This document shows positions 37,977 through 48,500 of a stretch of DNA of 64,000 nt, in pieces. The number at the start of each line of letters is the position of its first letter. Position 1 is the stretch's first letter. The notes under the pieces were generated by a model. It searched no databases, had not been told where the DNA came from, and saw only the letters and a program-made list of their open reading frames with translations. The DNA comes from Sinimarinibacterium sp. NLF-5-8 (GTDB lineage: Bacteria > Pseudomonadota > Gammaproteobacteria > Nevskiales > Nevskiaceae): assembly GCF_010092425.1 (NCBI RefSeq), contig NZ_CP048030.1:1809501-1873500 (forward strand), given 5' to 3'. The position numbers and the translations under genes are program-made.

Positions 37977-38456
37977 ATGAACACCTTGAAAACCTTCACC
38001 GCTGTTGTCCTCACCAGTCTGAGCCTGGCCGCAACCGCAGCACCCGCCGCAGATCAAACCGCAGCGGCCACGCAAGCACCACACCAGCACAGCTGGAGCA
38101 AACACAAAGACGGCGCCCCGCACATGACCCATCGTCACGGCAAGCGCGCGTTTCAACACGGCGCCTCGCTCGACCGCGCGATCCTGCACAACGCGGTGAT
38201 CGATGAGCTGATTGCCCGCACCGGCCGCAGCGCCGACGATATCCGCGCGGCATTCAAACAAGGCTCGCGCGGCGAAGGCTTGAAGCAACTCGGCATTGAA
38301 CCTGCTGCCATGCGCGAAGTGTTTGAAAACGCGCGCAAAGCCAGCATCGCCCGGGCGCAGGCCGCCGGGCTGATCAGCGCCGAGCAAGCCACGCAATTGA
38401 ACACACCGCGCGCGCAGCAACCCCGCCGCCCACGCAAAGCTGAAAAAGCCGACTGA
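37977..38456 (+). CDS. Histidine-rich periplasmic protein, possible CpxP/Spy-like regulator or metal binder
   Basis: A 159-residue precursor with a signal peptide ([20 protein letters not shown], cleavage near A-P-A-A). After cleavage comes a His-rich stretch ([22 protein letters not shown]), then a helical region with two similar segments, [18 protein letters not shown] and [18 protein letters not shown], and a basic tail. It has no clear LTXXQ repeat, so Spy/CpxP membership is only an analogy based on position beside an envelope-stress-type kinase. GGAG (cggagatcaccatg) precedes the start. The histidines suggest metal binding. Confidence 0.75.
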   Translation: MNTLKTFTAVVLTSLSLAATAAPAADQTAAATQAPHQHSWSKHKDGAPHMTHRHGKRAFQHGASLDRAILHNAVIDELIARTGRSADDIRAAFKQGSRGEGLKQLGIEPAAMREVFENARKASIARAQAAGLISAEQATQLNTPRAQQPRRPRKAEKAD

Positions 38457-38476
38457 TCTGCTTGATCCACCGCCCA

Positions 38477-38507
38477 AACCCCGGCAGCGCATCTGCCGGG
38501 GTTTTTT
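38477..38507 (+). terminator. Rho-independent terminator after the His-rich protein gene
   Basis: CCCCGGCAG, loop CGCAT, CTGCCGGGG, then TTTTTT (38502-38507). Nine-base perfect stem, 22 bp after the stop codon of the gene at 37977-38456. Confidence 0.92.
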
Positions 38508-38679
38508 GTGCACGCGCGATCCAGCGCACCGGGATTCCCGGCCTGTCCGCAGATCGAGGCCACACGCCCCTGCACTGGCAGGCCGTTGCCAACACGATCC
38601 GCTAGAATCCGCAGCCCGCCAGCGCGGATCAGCGAGCCTTTGGGCTGGCGTTTTATCCACCTTCGTTTTTGCGAGTGCC

Positions 38680-40344
38680 ATGTCTCAGTACGTTTACACG
38701 ATGAATCGGGTCGGCAAGACCGTTCCACCGAAGAAAGAAATCCTGCGCGATATTTCGCTGTCTTTCTTCCCCGGCGCCAAAATCGGCGTGCTGGGCTATA
38801 ACGGCGCCGGTAAATCCACGCTGCTGCGGATCATGGCGGGGATCGATAAAGACTTTCATGGCGAAGCCCGGCCCATGCCGGGGCTCAAAGTGGGCTATCT
38901 GCCGCAGGAGCCGCAGCTCGACCCCAGCAAGAACGTGCGCGAAAACGTTGAAGAAGCCTTGAGCGAAATCATCGGACTCAAGGCCGAGCTGGACGCGGTG
39001 TATGCCGCCTACGCCGAAGAAGATGCCGACTTTGACAAACTCGCCGCCAAACAAGCTGATCTGGAAGCCAAAATCGCCGCCGCCGACGCCGAAAATCTCG
39101 ACGTGGTGCTGGACAAAGCCGCCGAAGCACTGAACCTGCCGCCGTGGGAGGCCGATGTCACCAAGCTCTCCGGTGGTGAACGCCGCCGCGTGGCGCTGTG
39201 CCGACTGCTGCTGTCCAAACCCGACATGATTTTGCTCGACGAACCCACCAACCACCTGGACGCCGAATCCGTCGCCTGGCTGGAAAAGTTTCTCAAGGAC
39301 TTCCCCGGCACCATCATTGCAGTGACGCACGATCGTTACTTTTTGGATAACGTCGCCGGCTGGATTCTGGAGCTGGATCGCGGTCACGGCATTCCCTGGC
39401 AGGGCAACTATTCAACGTGGCTGGAGCAAAAAGAAAAGCGCCTGTCACAAGAAAAACGTGACGAAGATGCGCACGCCAAGGCGCTTAAAGAAGAACTGGA
39501 ATGGGTGCGTAAAAACCCCAAAGGCCGCCAGGCCAAATCCAAGGCGCGCGTCAAGGCGTTTGAAGAACTGGCTTCGCAAGAGTTTCAAAAGCGCGCGGAG
39601 ACCACCGAGCTGTACATTCCGCCCGGCCCGCGCCTGGGCGATAGCGTGATCGAAGTCACTGATCTCAAAAAACAATTTGGCGATCGCGTGTTGTACGAGG
39701 GTGTCAACTTCCAGGTGCCGCGCGGGGCGATTGTGGGCATCGTCGGTGCCAACGGCATGGGTAAGACCACGCTGTTTCGCATGTTCATCGGCCAAGAGCA
39801 GCCCAATGGCGGCAGCATCAAGATCGGTGAAACGGTCAAGTTTGCCCACGTTGACCAGTCGCGCGATGAACTCGACGGCAGCAAGACCGTGTTCCAGGAA
39901 ATCTCCGGCGGCAATGACATCATCCGCGCCGGTTCGTTTGAAATGCCCTCGCGCGCCTACATTGGCCGCTTCAACTTCAAAGGCGAAGCGCAAAGCAAAC
40001 GCATTGCCGAGCTTTCTGGCGGTGAACGCAACCGCGTGCACCTGGCCAAGCTCTTGATGAGCGGCGGCAACGTGCTGCTGCTGGACGAACCGACCAACGA
40101 TCTGGACGTGGAAACCCTGCGCGCGCTCGAAGATGCGCTGCTCAACTTCCCCGGCTGCGCCATGGTGATCTCGCACGATCGCTGGTTCCTGGATCGTATT
40201 GCCACCCACATCCTCGCCTTTGAAGATTCCGGCGAAGTGGTCTGGCACGAAGGCAACTACCAGGATTACGAAGAAGATTTTCGTAAGCGCACCGGCGCCG
40301 AACCCGGCGTCAACCGCCGTGCGCGGCACAAAAAGCTGGCGTAG
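38680..40344 (+). CDS. ettA: Energy-dependent translational throttle protein EttA (ABC-F)
   Basis: A 554-residue ABC-F protein (E. coli EttA 555) with two ATP-binding cassettes and no membrane domain; it binds the ribosomal E site and gates the first peptide bond according to ATP/ADP. Walker A motifs are GYNGAGKST and GANGMGKTT; signatures are [11 protein letters not shown] and [11 protein letters not shown]; Walker B motifs [10 protein letters not shown] and [10 protein letters not shown]. The opening [19 protein letters not shown] is EttA-specific. I start at ATG 38680; the open frame extends 174 bp upstream through the terminator and is rejected there. Confidence 0.96.
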   Translation: MSQYVYTMNRVGKTVPPKKEILRDISLSFFPGAKIGVLGYNGAGKSTLLRIMAGIDKDFHGEARPMPGLKVGYLPQEPQLDPSKNVRENVEEALSEIIGLKAELDAVYAAYAEEDADFDKLAAKQADLEAKIAAADAENLDVVLDKAAEALNLPPWEADVTKLSGGERRRVALCRLLLSKPDMILLDEPTNHLDAESVAWLEKFLKDFPGTIIAVTHDRYFLDNVAGWILELDRGHGIPWQGNYSTWLEQKEKRLSQEKRDEDAHAKALKEELEWVRKNPKGRQAKSKARVKAFEELASQEFQKRAETTELYIPPGPRLGDSVIEVTDLKKQFGDRVLYEGVNFQVPRGAIVGIVGANGMGKTTLFRMFIGQEQPNGGSIKIGETVKFAHVDQSRDELDGSKTVFQEISGGNDIIRAGSFEMPSRAYIGRFNFKGEAQSKRIAELSGGERNRVHLAKLLMSGGNVLLLDEPTNDLDVETLRALEDALLNFPGCAMVISHDRWFLDRIATHILAFEDSGEVVWHEGNYQDYEEDFRKRTGAEPGVNRRARHKKLA

Positions 40345-40360
40345 TCTTGCAAGTGTTGTC

Positions 40361-40394
40361 AAAAAGCCACCGCGCGCTGCTCGGTGGCTTTTTT
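40361..40394 (+). terminator. Rho-independent terminator after ettA
   Basis: AAAAAGCCACCG, a 9-base loop and CGGTGGCTTTTTT; 12-bp stem with a U run, 17 bp after the ettA stop. The flanking A run means it could also work on the other strand, but no minus gene ends here. Confidence 0.88.
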
Positions 40395-40418
40395 ATCTGC
40401 GCCGGTAAAAAGCGCACA

Positions 40419-41222
40419 ATGCCCGGCCTGTTTCAAACCCCACGCAAAACCATGCAAGACGCCCTCGCCTACCGCTGGCACAACCATCAACTGCAAGCGG
40501 TAGACCATGTTCACCGCATCGCCTTGAGCAGCCTTCTCAATATCGACCTGCAAAAGCAGGCGCTATACCAAAACACCCTGCAATTTGTCCAAGGCCAACC
40601 GGCCAACCACGCGCTGCTCACCGGCGCGCGCGGCACCGGCAAATCGTCCTTGGTCAAGGCCATGCTCAATGAGTTTGCCGATCAGGGATTACGCCTGGTT
40701 GAAGTCTCCCCGCACGATCTCACCGATCTGCCCGAAATCGTCGCGCCGCTGCGCGCGCGCCCAGAGCGCTTTGTTTTGTATGTGGATGATTTCAGCGTCA
40801 GCGCCAATGATGGCGCCCTCACCGCCCTGAAAACCGCGCTGGATGGCGGCGTCGAAGAAGCACCGGAAAACGTGCTGATCTACGCCACCTCCAACCGTCG
40901 CCACCTGATGCCGCAGTTCAAATCCGACAACGACGAATACCACTGGCACGAAGGCGAACTGCATCCCGGCGAATCCACCGAAGAAAAAATCTCGCTGTCG
41001 GAACGCTTTGGCCTGTGGCTGTCGTTTTTGCCGTTCAACCAGGACGATTACCTGCGCGCGGTCAAAAGCCATTTGGCCGCGTTGGGTTACACGCACTGGG
41101 ATGATGAGCTGCAAGTGCTCGCCCTGCGCTGGGCGCTGAACCGCGCCTCTCGTTCAGGTCGCGTCGCTCGCCAATTTGCCCGCGATTGGGTGGGGCGGCA
41201 GGCGCTAATCCAAGCCGGTTAA
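40419..41222 (+). CDS. DUF815-family AAA-type ATPase
   Basis: A 267-residue ATP-binding protein of the DUF815 family. It has Walker A GARGTGKSSLVKAML (about residues 78-92), Walker B with YVDDFSVSAND, sensor-like LIYATSNRRHLMP and the family C-terminal RSGRVARQFARDWVG. Bacterial DUF815 proteins are widespread in proteobacteria with no settled function. The start is uncertain between 40419 (MPGLFQTP) and 40452 (MQDALAYR); the open frame reaches back to 40347, over the ettA terminator. Confidence 0.85.
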   Translation: MPGLFQTPRKTMQDALAYRWHNHQLQAVDHVHRIALSSLLNIDLQKQALYQNTLQFVQGQPANHALLTGARGTGKSSLVKAMLNEFADQGLRLVEVSPHDLTDLPEIVAPLRARPERFVLYVDDFSVSANDGALTALKTALDGGVEEAPENVLIYATSNRRHLMPQFKSDNDEYHWHEGELHPGESTEEKISLSERFGLWLSFLPFNQDDYLRAVKSHLAALGYTHWDDELQVLALRWALNRASRSGRVARQFARDWVGRQALIQAG

Positions 41223-41319
41223 TACCGCGCGCGATGAGGCAGGCCGGTTAACCCAGCCGCGCGCGTCAATACCGTTGCTGATCTCCTCATCGCAATCGCG
41301 ACAACGCCATAAAAACATC

Positions 41320-41360
41320 AAAAAAGCTCGCCGCTGGGTTGTTCAGCGGCGAGCTTTTTG
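41320..41360. terminator. Bidirectional terminator between DUF815 and ACBP genes
   Basis: AAAAAGCTCGCCGCTG and CAGCGGCGAGCTTTTT form a perfect 16-bp stem around a 7-base loop. It has A and T runs on both sides, lying between a plus-strand and a minus-strand gene that converge. Confidence 0.93.
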
Positions 41361-41400
41361 GCATACAGCGCACGTTAAAAAACGGGCTGAATCAAATCAC

Positions 41401-41667
41401 TTATTTATGCGACTGCAGCAGCGCAGCAACCTTGTCCAGATACTTCTGCATCGCCGCATCCGACGAGGTGCCCTTGAGCTTGGCCCAGGCGTCGTACTTG
41501 GCACGGCCCACCATATCCAGCATCCCCGGCCGCGAGCCGTTGACATCCCCTTCCGCACCTTGCTTGTAGTGCGCGTATAAAAACAGCAAATCATCATTGC
41601 CGGGGCGCTTGGTGAGCGTTTTGACATCTTTCTGCGCTTGTTCAAAAGCAGCCTTCAAATCGGCCAT
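41401..41667 (-). CDS. Acyl-CoA-binding protein
   Basis: An 88-residue four-helix ACBP, the size of the eukaryotic family (about 86-90). Conserved elements are MADLKAAFEQAQKDVKTL, LLFLYAHYKQGAEGD, which includes the Tyr-Lys pair that contacts the CoA, and KYDAWAKLKG. ACBPs hold long-chain acyl-CoA esters in the cytoplasm; bacterial copies are known but scattered. It converges with the DUF815 gene at the terminator and shares the region with two acyl desaturases 8-16 kb away. Confidence 0.92.
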   Translation of the reverse strand: MADLKAAFEQAQKDVKTLTKRPGNDDLLFLYAHYKQGAEGDVNGSRPGMLDMVGRAKYDAWAKLKGTSSDAAMQKYLDKVAALLQSHK

Positions 41668-41753
41668 TCGTGTCTCCTTGTGACTTATTCAAAAAGGGGC
41701 GTTGAGCTTACCGCAGTGCCACGGTTTTGGCTGAAAACCCGCCCCCAGCCCAT

Positions 41754-41791
41754 AAAAAAGCCACCACCTGCATCACACAGGTGGTGGCTTG
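41754..41791 (-). terminator. Terminator for the first Ig-domain lipoprotein gene
   Basis: AAGCCACCACCTG, loop and CAGGTGGTGGCTT; a 13-bp stem, followed on the minus strand by TTTTTT. It ends transcription of the gene at 41844-45206. Confidence 0.88.
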
Positions 41792-41843
41792 AATTGACGC
41801 TGTTCAACCGAACAGGTCAGTCACTTACAGCAAAAGCCGTCGA

Positions 41844-44800
41844 TTACGGCGCGGCAGCCGCGCGCGTAATGGTGACTGTATTGCTGGTTTTGCCTGCAAA
41901 GTCGGCGGTCAACGTGCCGGTGTCTGCCGGATCGCCAGGCGCCGCCGCATTCACGGTCACCCGCTGCACGCCCGTTGCGGCAAAGGCAGCGTCGTTCATC
42001 GCGCCCGAAGCGTTCACCAGCGTCCACACCACAGCACTATCAAGACTGACATCAAAGCCTTTGACTGCATCAAAGTTATTGCTGGCATCAGCCTTGCGCA
42101 TGCCGTCATATTTGACGTTTGCCTTGAAGTCCACCGTACCGCCATCGGCAGGCACAACACTTCCAGCAGCACCGGCCGGATTGCGTGCGACCTCGGTCAC
42201 GGCAACCGTAAAGTCAACCAGCTCAACGGCCTTGCGCCCCTCTTGGGTCACGCCATCTTCTGTGTAGCTGACTTCAATATCGGCGCTCTGATCAGCGTCT
42301 TCATCAAAGGGCGCGACTGCGGTCACAAAACCACGATCGGCGCCGGAGTCAGTCACCGCGACAACCGCAGCATCGCTCGTCGTCCATGTGGCCTGACTGG
42401 TGACATCCCGAGAAGCGGCGCCATCAAAGTCAGCACAGGCCATCAGCGCGCGGCCAAAAACATTGGCCAGTTGCTCAGGGTCGTCGTTTGCCGCCAAGGC
42501 ACAAGCCGTATCGGTTTTGGGCAGTACGCGCACGGCGGTCAGGCGATGGCCTGAAACGGTGACCGTTGCTGTGGCCGGAGCGATCGCCCCACGAGTGGCG
42601 GTAATCGTTGCCGATCCTTGCCCCACACCCTTGGCTTGCCCGTTATCGACGCCAACCGTCACCTTGGCAATATCGCTCGAAGACCAGGCGATGCCGTTGA
42701 AGCGGCTGATATCCAGCACATCGCCGCCGCTGAAGGTGCCATTGGCGACCAACGACGTGGTGCTGCCTTGGGTAATCGTCGGTGACGTTGACACAGCGAT
42801 GCTCACCAGCGTGGCATTGGTGACTGCGGCAGCCAAATCACCGCTGATACCCAAAAGCTTGGCGGTGAACTTGACAGAACCCGTAGCGTTACCCGTGGCC
42901 AGACCCTTGCTTGCTTCATCATTGCTGACACTGGCAAATGCCGCATCGGTCTCAATGCCCCCGACGTTGGCAACGCTCCAGGTGACATTTTCCGTGAGAT
43001 CACGGGCAGGCCCGCTGGCATAGGTTCCGATCGCCTTGAGCTGACGCTTGAAGTCCTTGGGCAAGTTGGTAATAGCCGAATCCTGCGCAAAGGTCACGGT
43101 GATGGCCGTCAATGCGGAATCCGTCACCTTCAACTCAATGCTATCGGAAACCCCGCCTTTGCTGGCTTTGACCTGCACGGTTTTATCCGCACAAGGCGCC
43201 GCACACACCAGGGTTGTGATTTTTCCTTTGGCTGCAGCGTTGTCTGCCGTCGCCACAGTTGATGGGTCAGCATCGGTTTCTTTGGCCTTTTCAACAGACC
43301 AGGTCACATCTTTGCTGATATCAAACGTGCGCGTTTTTTCGCCAAGGCTAAAAGTACCATCTGCTTTAAACGTGCGGTCCGAAGCAAACGACATCTCGGC
43401 CTTACGACCTTCCAGGCTATCGGATTTGATCTGAATGCTGGTCAACGTGGCATCCAGAGACTCAAACGCAAACGCTGAACTGGTCACGGTACCCAGTTTG
43501 GCCGTGATGTTGCTCACGCCTGCAGCCGCGGTGGTGACAACGCCAGAGTTTGAACCCGCGCTGGTTTGAACGGCCGCAACCGCAGAATCCGAAGAACGCC
43601 ACTCAACCTGTTGAGTCAGGTCTTGCTCTGTGTCGTCGGTGAAGGTTCCGGTTGCCTTGAGCGCAACACGATATCCCGCCTTGGGTAATTCTTCCGCGCC
43701 ACTGATTTCGATCTTGCTCAGCGTCACATCGGTCACGATTACCGTTGCCGTGCCTGTTTCCCCGGAGTTCGTAGCAATAACGTTCACCGGCGTCGGACTA
43801 GCCGCAAGAGCTGTCAACAGCCCCGACTCTGCTGGATCAAAGTCAGCAGTCGCTGCAGCATCCGTGCTCCAGGTCACATTTGTAGTCACATCGCGCGTGG
43901 AGTCATCACTGAAAACGCCAGTGGCGCTGAACTGCTGCGTCAGACCCTGTGCAATTTGCAACGTCTTGGGACTCACTTCTATCGATTCGAGTGTTGCATT
44001 GGTCACAGTCACGCCAGACATGCCGGTCAGGCCTTGAAAATCGGCTTTGACCGCAACGGCATCTGTACCTGCGGTATTGGCGGTCACAAGTCCCTTACTC
44101 GAAACTGAAACCGCTGTACCCACTGCCGACCAGGTTGCAAGGTCGGTGACATCTTTAGAGGTGCCGTTGCTGTAATGAGCCGTTGCCGAAAGTGGTTGTG
44201 TGAAGTTTTTCGGTACGCGAACAGATGCCGGGCTGACTTCTACACGCTCCAGCAGCGCAGGTTTAACCGTCACGTCCGCACTTGCGGTGAGGTCTTCCAG
44301 CGTTGCTGTAATTTTGGCTGTTTTTCCAGCCTCGGTGACTTGCTTACCGCTGACACGGCCTTTGTCAGCTGCACTGTTGCCGAGTTCGACAGCATCCGCT
44401 TGGTCGCCAGAAACAGTCCATTCGGCTTCAGCCGTCACGTCGATCGTGGTGTCATCGGAAAAAGTAGCCAGGGCTTTGAGTTCAATTGCCTGCCCGCCTT
44501 CAATCACTTCCGCAGCCGCAGGACTAATCCGCAACCCGGTCATCACCGCAGGCTGCTCTTCACCGGCATCTGCGGCTGTTACAGTGACCCGAGCAATGGC
44601 GGACTTGCCTTCAAAAGTCGCCGTTACAACTACCGCAAGCACAGGCCGCGCCTTGACTCCTGTGACCAGTCCGCTGCTGCTCACAGTGGCAATGCTCTCG
44701 TCACCCACCTTCCACTCTGCCTGCTGGGTGATGTCAACGGTTTGACCGTCGGACATCGTCGCGGTCGCGGTCAGCTGCGTGGTGGCACCCACCTCCAGGC

Positions 44801-45206
44801 TGCTGCGCGCAGGGGTCACGGCAATGGAAGCAACGGTCGGAGCCGAAGATTTGACGGTGATCGCCGCCGTCGCTGTTTTACCCAGATACGTTGCCGTGAT
44901 GCTCACTTGCGCATCGGCAGGGGCGCTGGCGTTGACACTGACCAATCCGGTATTGCTGACCTGGGCCGCTGCCGCATTGCCGCTTGTCCAGCGGGCATCT
45001 GACGACACGTTTCGCCGTGTCCCATCGCTGAAAACCGCAGTCGCCGTCAACTGCCGCGTTTGCCCCTGCGTGACCGTTGCCGCCTGCGGCGTGATCTCCA
45101 GTTGCTCAAATACCGGCCCGGATGAGCCGCTCCCTCCGCACGCCGACAATGCCAAAGTGAACAATCCCACCATCAGCAGTGACAGCGACCTCACAAATGC
45201 CATCAT
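41844..45206 (-). CDS. Lipoprotein with eleven Ig-like (BIG2-type) repeats
   Basis: A 1120-residue predicted lipoprotein: signal MMAFVRSLSLL..., lipobox LSAC (Cys23) followed by Gly-Gly-Ser, so probable outer-membrane sorting. The mature protein consists of eleven tandem domains of about 90-110 residues, each with patterns 'I-x-V-x-P', 'L-x-A-T-x-x-x-S-D-G-T', 'V-T-x-x-x-x-W' and 'V-T', typical of BIG2/invasin-like folds. Domains 7 (VCAAPC) and 10 (TACALAA, MACADF) hold Cys pairs. It is paralogous to the next gene domain for domain. I start at ATG 45206, six bases after GAGGG; 45212 abuts that RBS. Likely surface adhesion or extracellular structure; ligand unknown. Confidence 0.85.
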   Translation of the reverse strand: MMAFVRSLSLLMVGLFTLALSACGGSGSSGPVFEQLEITPQAATVTQGQTRQLTATAVFSDGTRRNVSSDARWTSGNAAAAQVSNTGLVSVNASAPADAQVSITATYLGKTATAAITVKSSAPTVASIAVTPARSSLEVGATTQLTATATMSDGQTVDITQQAEWKVGDESIATVSSSGLVTGVKARPVLAVVVTATFEGKSAIARVTVTAADAGEEQPAVMTGLRISPAAAEVIEGGQAIELKALATFSDDTTIDVTAEAEWTVSGDQADAVELGNSAADKGRVSGKQVTEAGKTAKITATLEDLTASADVTVKPALLERVEVSPASVRVPKNFTQPLSATAHYSNGTSKDVTDLATWSAVGTAVSVSSKGLVTANTAGTDAVAVKADFQGLTGMSGVTVTNATLESIEVSPKTLQIAQGLTQQFSATGVFSDDSTRDVTTNVTWSTDAAATADFDPAESGLLTALAASPTPVNVIATNSGETGTATVIVTDVTLSKIEISGAEELPKAGYRVALKATGTFTDDTEQDLTQQVEWRSSDSAVAAVQTSAGSNSGVVTTAAAGVSNITAKLGTVTSSAFAFESLDATLTSIQIKSDSLEGRKAEMSFASDRTFKADGTFSLGEKTRTFDISKDVTWSVEKAKETDADPSTVATADNAAAKGKITTLVCAAPCADKTVQVKASKGGVSDSIELKVTDSALTAITVTFAQDSAITNLPKDFKRQLKAIGTYASGPARDLTENVTWSVANVGGIETDAAFASVSNDEASKGLATGNATGSVKFTAKLLGISGDLAAAVTNATLVSIAVSTSPTITQGSTTSLVANGTFSGGDVLDISRFNGIAWSSSDIAKVTVGVDNGQAKGVGQGSATITATRGAIAPATATVTVSGHRLTAVRVLPKTDTACALAANDDPEQLANVFGRALMACADFDGAASRDVTSQATWTTSDAAVVAVTDSGADRGFVTAVAPFDEDADQSADIEVSYTEDGVTQEGRKAVELVDFTVAVTEVARNPAGAAGSVVPADGGTVDFKANVKYDGMRKADASNNFDAVKGFDVSLDSAVVWTLVNASGAMNDAAFAATGVQRVTVNAAAPGDPADTGTLTADFAGKTSNTVTITRAAAAP

Positions 45207-45212
45207 GATCAT

Positions 45213-45544
45213 CCCTCGTTTGAATGTGGCTCAAAACGCCACTGAGGGATGATAGCCCCGACCGTAAAACAAAAGCCGACCGCTCACGCCGTCATTTTCC
45301 CCGTTCAGCCATTCTCCATTCCGGCGTATCCAGGTTTTCTGTCACGCCACTCAAACAGGCGTTCGCCAAAAATCGTGTGAACGGGCGCGATTCCACGGAC
45401 ATGATGGATCACGCGCACAGCAGCGGCGTCGTACAGCCAAGTTTCTTGGCAAAATGCAAAGCCGCTCTCAATTGCCCGGCATCAGATACGCCGTGCCCTC
45501 GCAGCGCCCGACAAGTCCATCGATCCTAAACAGATGCGCTGCAA
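45213..45544. other. Gene-free interval between the two Ig-domain lipoprotein genes
   Basis: About 330 bp with no gene I can support. It holds the GAGGG ribosome-binding site of the downstream gene and presumably its promoter. On the minus strand a 59-codon open stretch from 45484 to 45305 (containing VRVIHHVRGIAP and FEWRDRKPGY) has no good start and an in-frame TGA at 45484-45482 ahead of it; it may be the remnant of a small gene or chance. Confidence 0.4.
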
Positions 45545-45572
45545 CAAAAAACCGGCACCTGAAGGTGCCGGT
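45545..45572 (-). terminator. Terminator for the second Ig-domain lipoprotein gene
   Basis: ACCGGCACCT, short loop, AGGTGCCGGT at 45551-45572, with TTTTTG following on the minus strand (A run at 45546-45550). It is 24 bp past the stop of the gene at 45596-49030, so the two lipoprotein genes are separately terminated. Confidence 0.85.
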
Positions 45573-45595
45573 CGGTCAAAAACGCCTTATCTCGA

Positions 45596-48500
45596 TCAGG
45601 GCGGCGGTGGCGCTGCCTCGCGAGTCAGCGCCACGGCATTGCTGGTCTTACCATCGAACGTGGCGGTGATTGCGGTCGTATCTGGCGGATTATCACCACT
45701 GGCTGCCTGCACCGTCGCCAAACCGCGTCCCGAAGAACCAGTCGTGGTGATGGTCGCCACGCCGATTTCGGATGATGTCCACGTTGCCCGGTTGGTCACG
45801 TCAATGCCCTTGTCCGCCACATAATCAGGATCGGACTCCCGCATCCCGTCATACACCGCATACGCACTGAACTGTACGGTGCCATTGACGGCAACCTCCG
45901 CGCCGGCAGGATCACGATTGTCTTCAATGGCAACGTCGTCCAGCACCGCGATGCCGACGATGGCGCTGCCCTGTTCGGTCTGCCCATCCGTGGTGTAGCT
46001 GGCCTGAATCACCGCTTGCTCGCCAACATTTGCGGCAGCCGCCGCGGTGACGACGCCTTTGGTCGCACCTGCATTGCCCACCGTGGCCACCGATTGCTGT
46101 GCCGACGACCACACGGCCTGCGCGGTAACGTCCGCTTCAGGCGCGCCCACGCGCTGAGCGCAGGCGATCAGTTGGCGACTTAAGCCGCGCGCAACCGCTT
46201 CCACAGCTTCCGGTTCATCGTATTCACAACCATCTTCCGTGGCAGGAACCACCCGCACGCCGACCAACTGGAAGCCGGACACCGTGACCGATGCCGTGCC
46301 ACTGAACGGTTCCTCTTCACCGGGGCGGCTGTTCTGCCCCACCGCCGTGATCTGGATCGACGCGCCTTGCGCCAAGCCCTGAACGTCACCGGAATTGGCC
46401 GTCACACCGACTACCGCCGGACTCGCAGAAGTCCATTCAACGTTGTTGAAGCGGCTCACATCCAGCACCGTACCGTCACTGAACGTTGCCACTGCTTTCA
46501 ACGCGCCCGGCTGGCCTTGACGAATCGTCAACGTGGCAGGGGTCAGGTTGAAATTGGTTTGCGTGGCTTGCGTCACAGTGAGCTCGAAGCTGTCCTCGAT
46601 CACATTCGGCGCCACACCAACGCTCGCCACCACCTGCGCCTGACCCACATCACCGCCCAGCGCCACACCGCGCGCACCCGCCAAATTGCTGAGGGTGAGG
46701 CGGGATGAATCATCGCTGGTCCAGGTCACTTCATCGGAGACATCGCGCTGCGAACCATCGGTGAACGTGCCCATTGCGGTGAACTGGCGACGAAAACCCT
46801 TCGGCAGCGTCTCGTTATCCGGATTGGTTGCAGGCGAAATCTTGATGGAGACCAGTTCGGCATCGGTGACTTTCAGGCGCACCGGAGCCGCCTCCACTTC
46901 GTTGTCGGAGCTGCCCCCCAGCAGTGGATTTTCTTTGACGGTGATTTCTGCGGTAATCAAAACCACCCGATCCTGTTCGCAAGCGGTGCCGCTGTTGGTA
47001 CCTTCCGTGCACGGATGCGCCTGCGTCACCACACGTCCCTTGTTGGGCGACTGGTTGTTGACCGTGGCAACGGTATCCGGTGCGGCATCGGTTTCATCCA
47101 CCTTGGCGTTGCCCCATTGCACGTTGTCGGTGATGTCGTACTCGTCGTTTGACGCACCGAACGTGCCAATGGCCTTGAACTGCACCGTGCGACCAATGCC
47201 GACTTCGGCGATCCGGCGCGTATCGGTATCGCCTTCCGGCGCATCCGCCAGTTCGTCGGCCTCGATTTTCATCGACTTGAGATTGGCATTGCGCACATTC
47301 AGATCGACTTCAGGGCTGGTCACGCTACCGAGCGCGGCGGTGATCTTTGTCGTTCCCGGCAGATCGCCGGTGGTGGCGATGCCGGAATCACTGCCCGCCT
47401 TGCTCTGGATCGTTGCCAACGACGCCTGTGAAGACGCCCACGTCACCTGCGTGGTGATGTCACGATCCACGTCATCACTGAACTTGCCGGTGGCCGTGAA
47501 CGGGGTGCGGAAGCCGTAGCGCGGGAAGCTGTCGTTCTTGCCGGTGACGGTGATGCCTTGCAGCGTCGCGGCCACAATTTTCACTTGCGCCGTGCCGGAT
47601 TGATCGTCCAGCGTCGCCGTCAGCGTGACCGGCGTTTGGCTGGCCGCCACAGCCGTCATCAAGCCGTCATCCGCAATGGTTGCCACGGCGGTATCGGACG
47701 AGATCCACGCCACATCCTGCGTCACATCGCGTGTGCTGTTGTCGGTAAAGACGCCGGTTGCGGTGAACTGCTGGGTAAAGCCCGCAGGCACCGACTGGTT
47801 GGCTTCGTCGGGAGAGACGCGAATTTGGCTCAACTCAACACCCGTGACGGTGATGGCCGCAGTGCCTTGCTTGCCGCCAAAGGCCGCCGTAATCGTCGCA
47901 GGCGTGGCATCTGCCGCCACTGCCGTGACCTGCCCCCTGGCAGAGGCATTGTCCACCGTCGCCACGTTGGTGTTTGACGACGTCCACTGCGCCTTGGCCG
48001 TCACATCCTCACGCGTGGCGTCGTTGTACACCGCCGTGGCGCTCAGGTTCTGGGTGAGACCCGCCGGCACGCTGGCCGAAGCCGGATTGATTTCGATGCG
48101 CTCCACGGCGCGGTCGATCACCGTAACCGCCGAGGTCGCGGACTTTCCGTCCACGGTGGCGGTGATGGTCACCGCAGTGCTCGATACTTCGTTGCCGGTG
48201 ATGCGACCTCGGTTGCCCGTCGTATTGCCCACCGAAACGGTGCTGGCATTTGCGGAAGTCCATTGCGCCTGCGCGGTGACCGATTGGGTCGCGCCATTTT
48301 CATAGGTGGCGATGGCTTGCAACTGTGCGCTTTGGCCGACGATGACCGATGTGCTGGCCGGTTCGATCTTCAACGCCGTGATCGCACCTTCTGGCGCAGC
48401 GGTTGCGCGAACGGTGATCCGCGAGGTTGCAGTTTTGCCCTGATAGGTTGCGGTGACTGGCACCGGCAGCGCGCGCGCCTTGATGGCGGTGACCAGTCCT

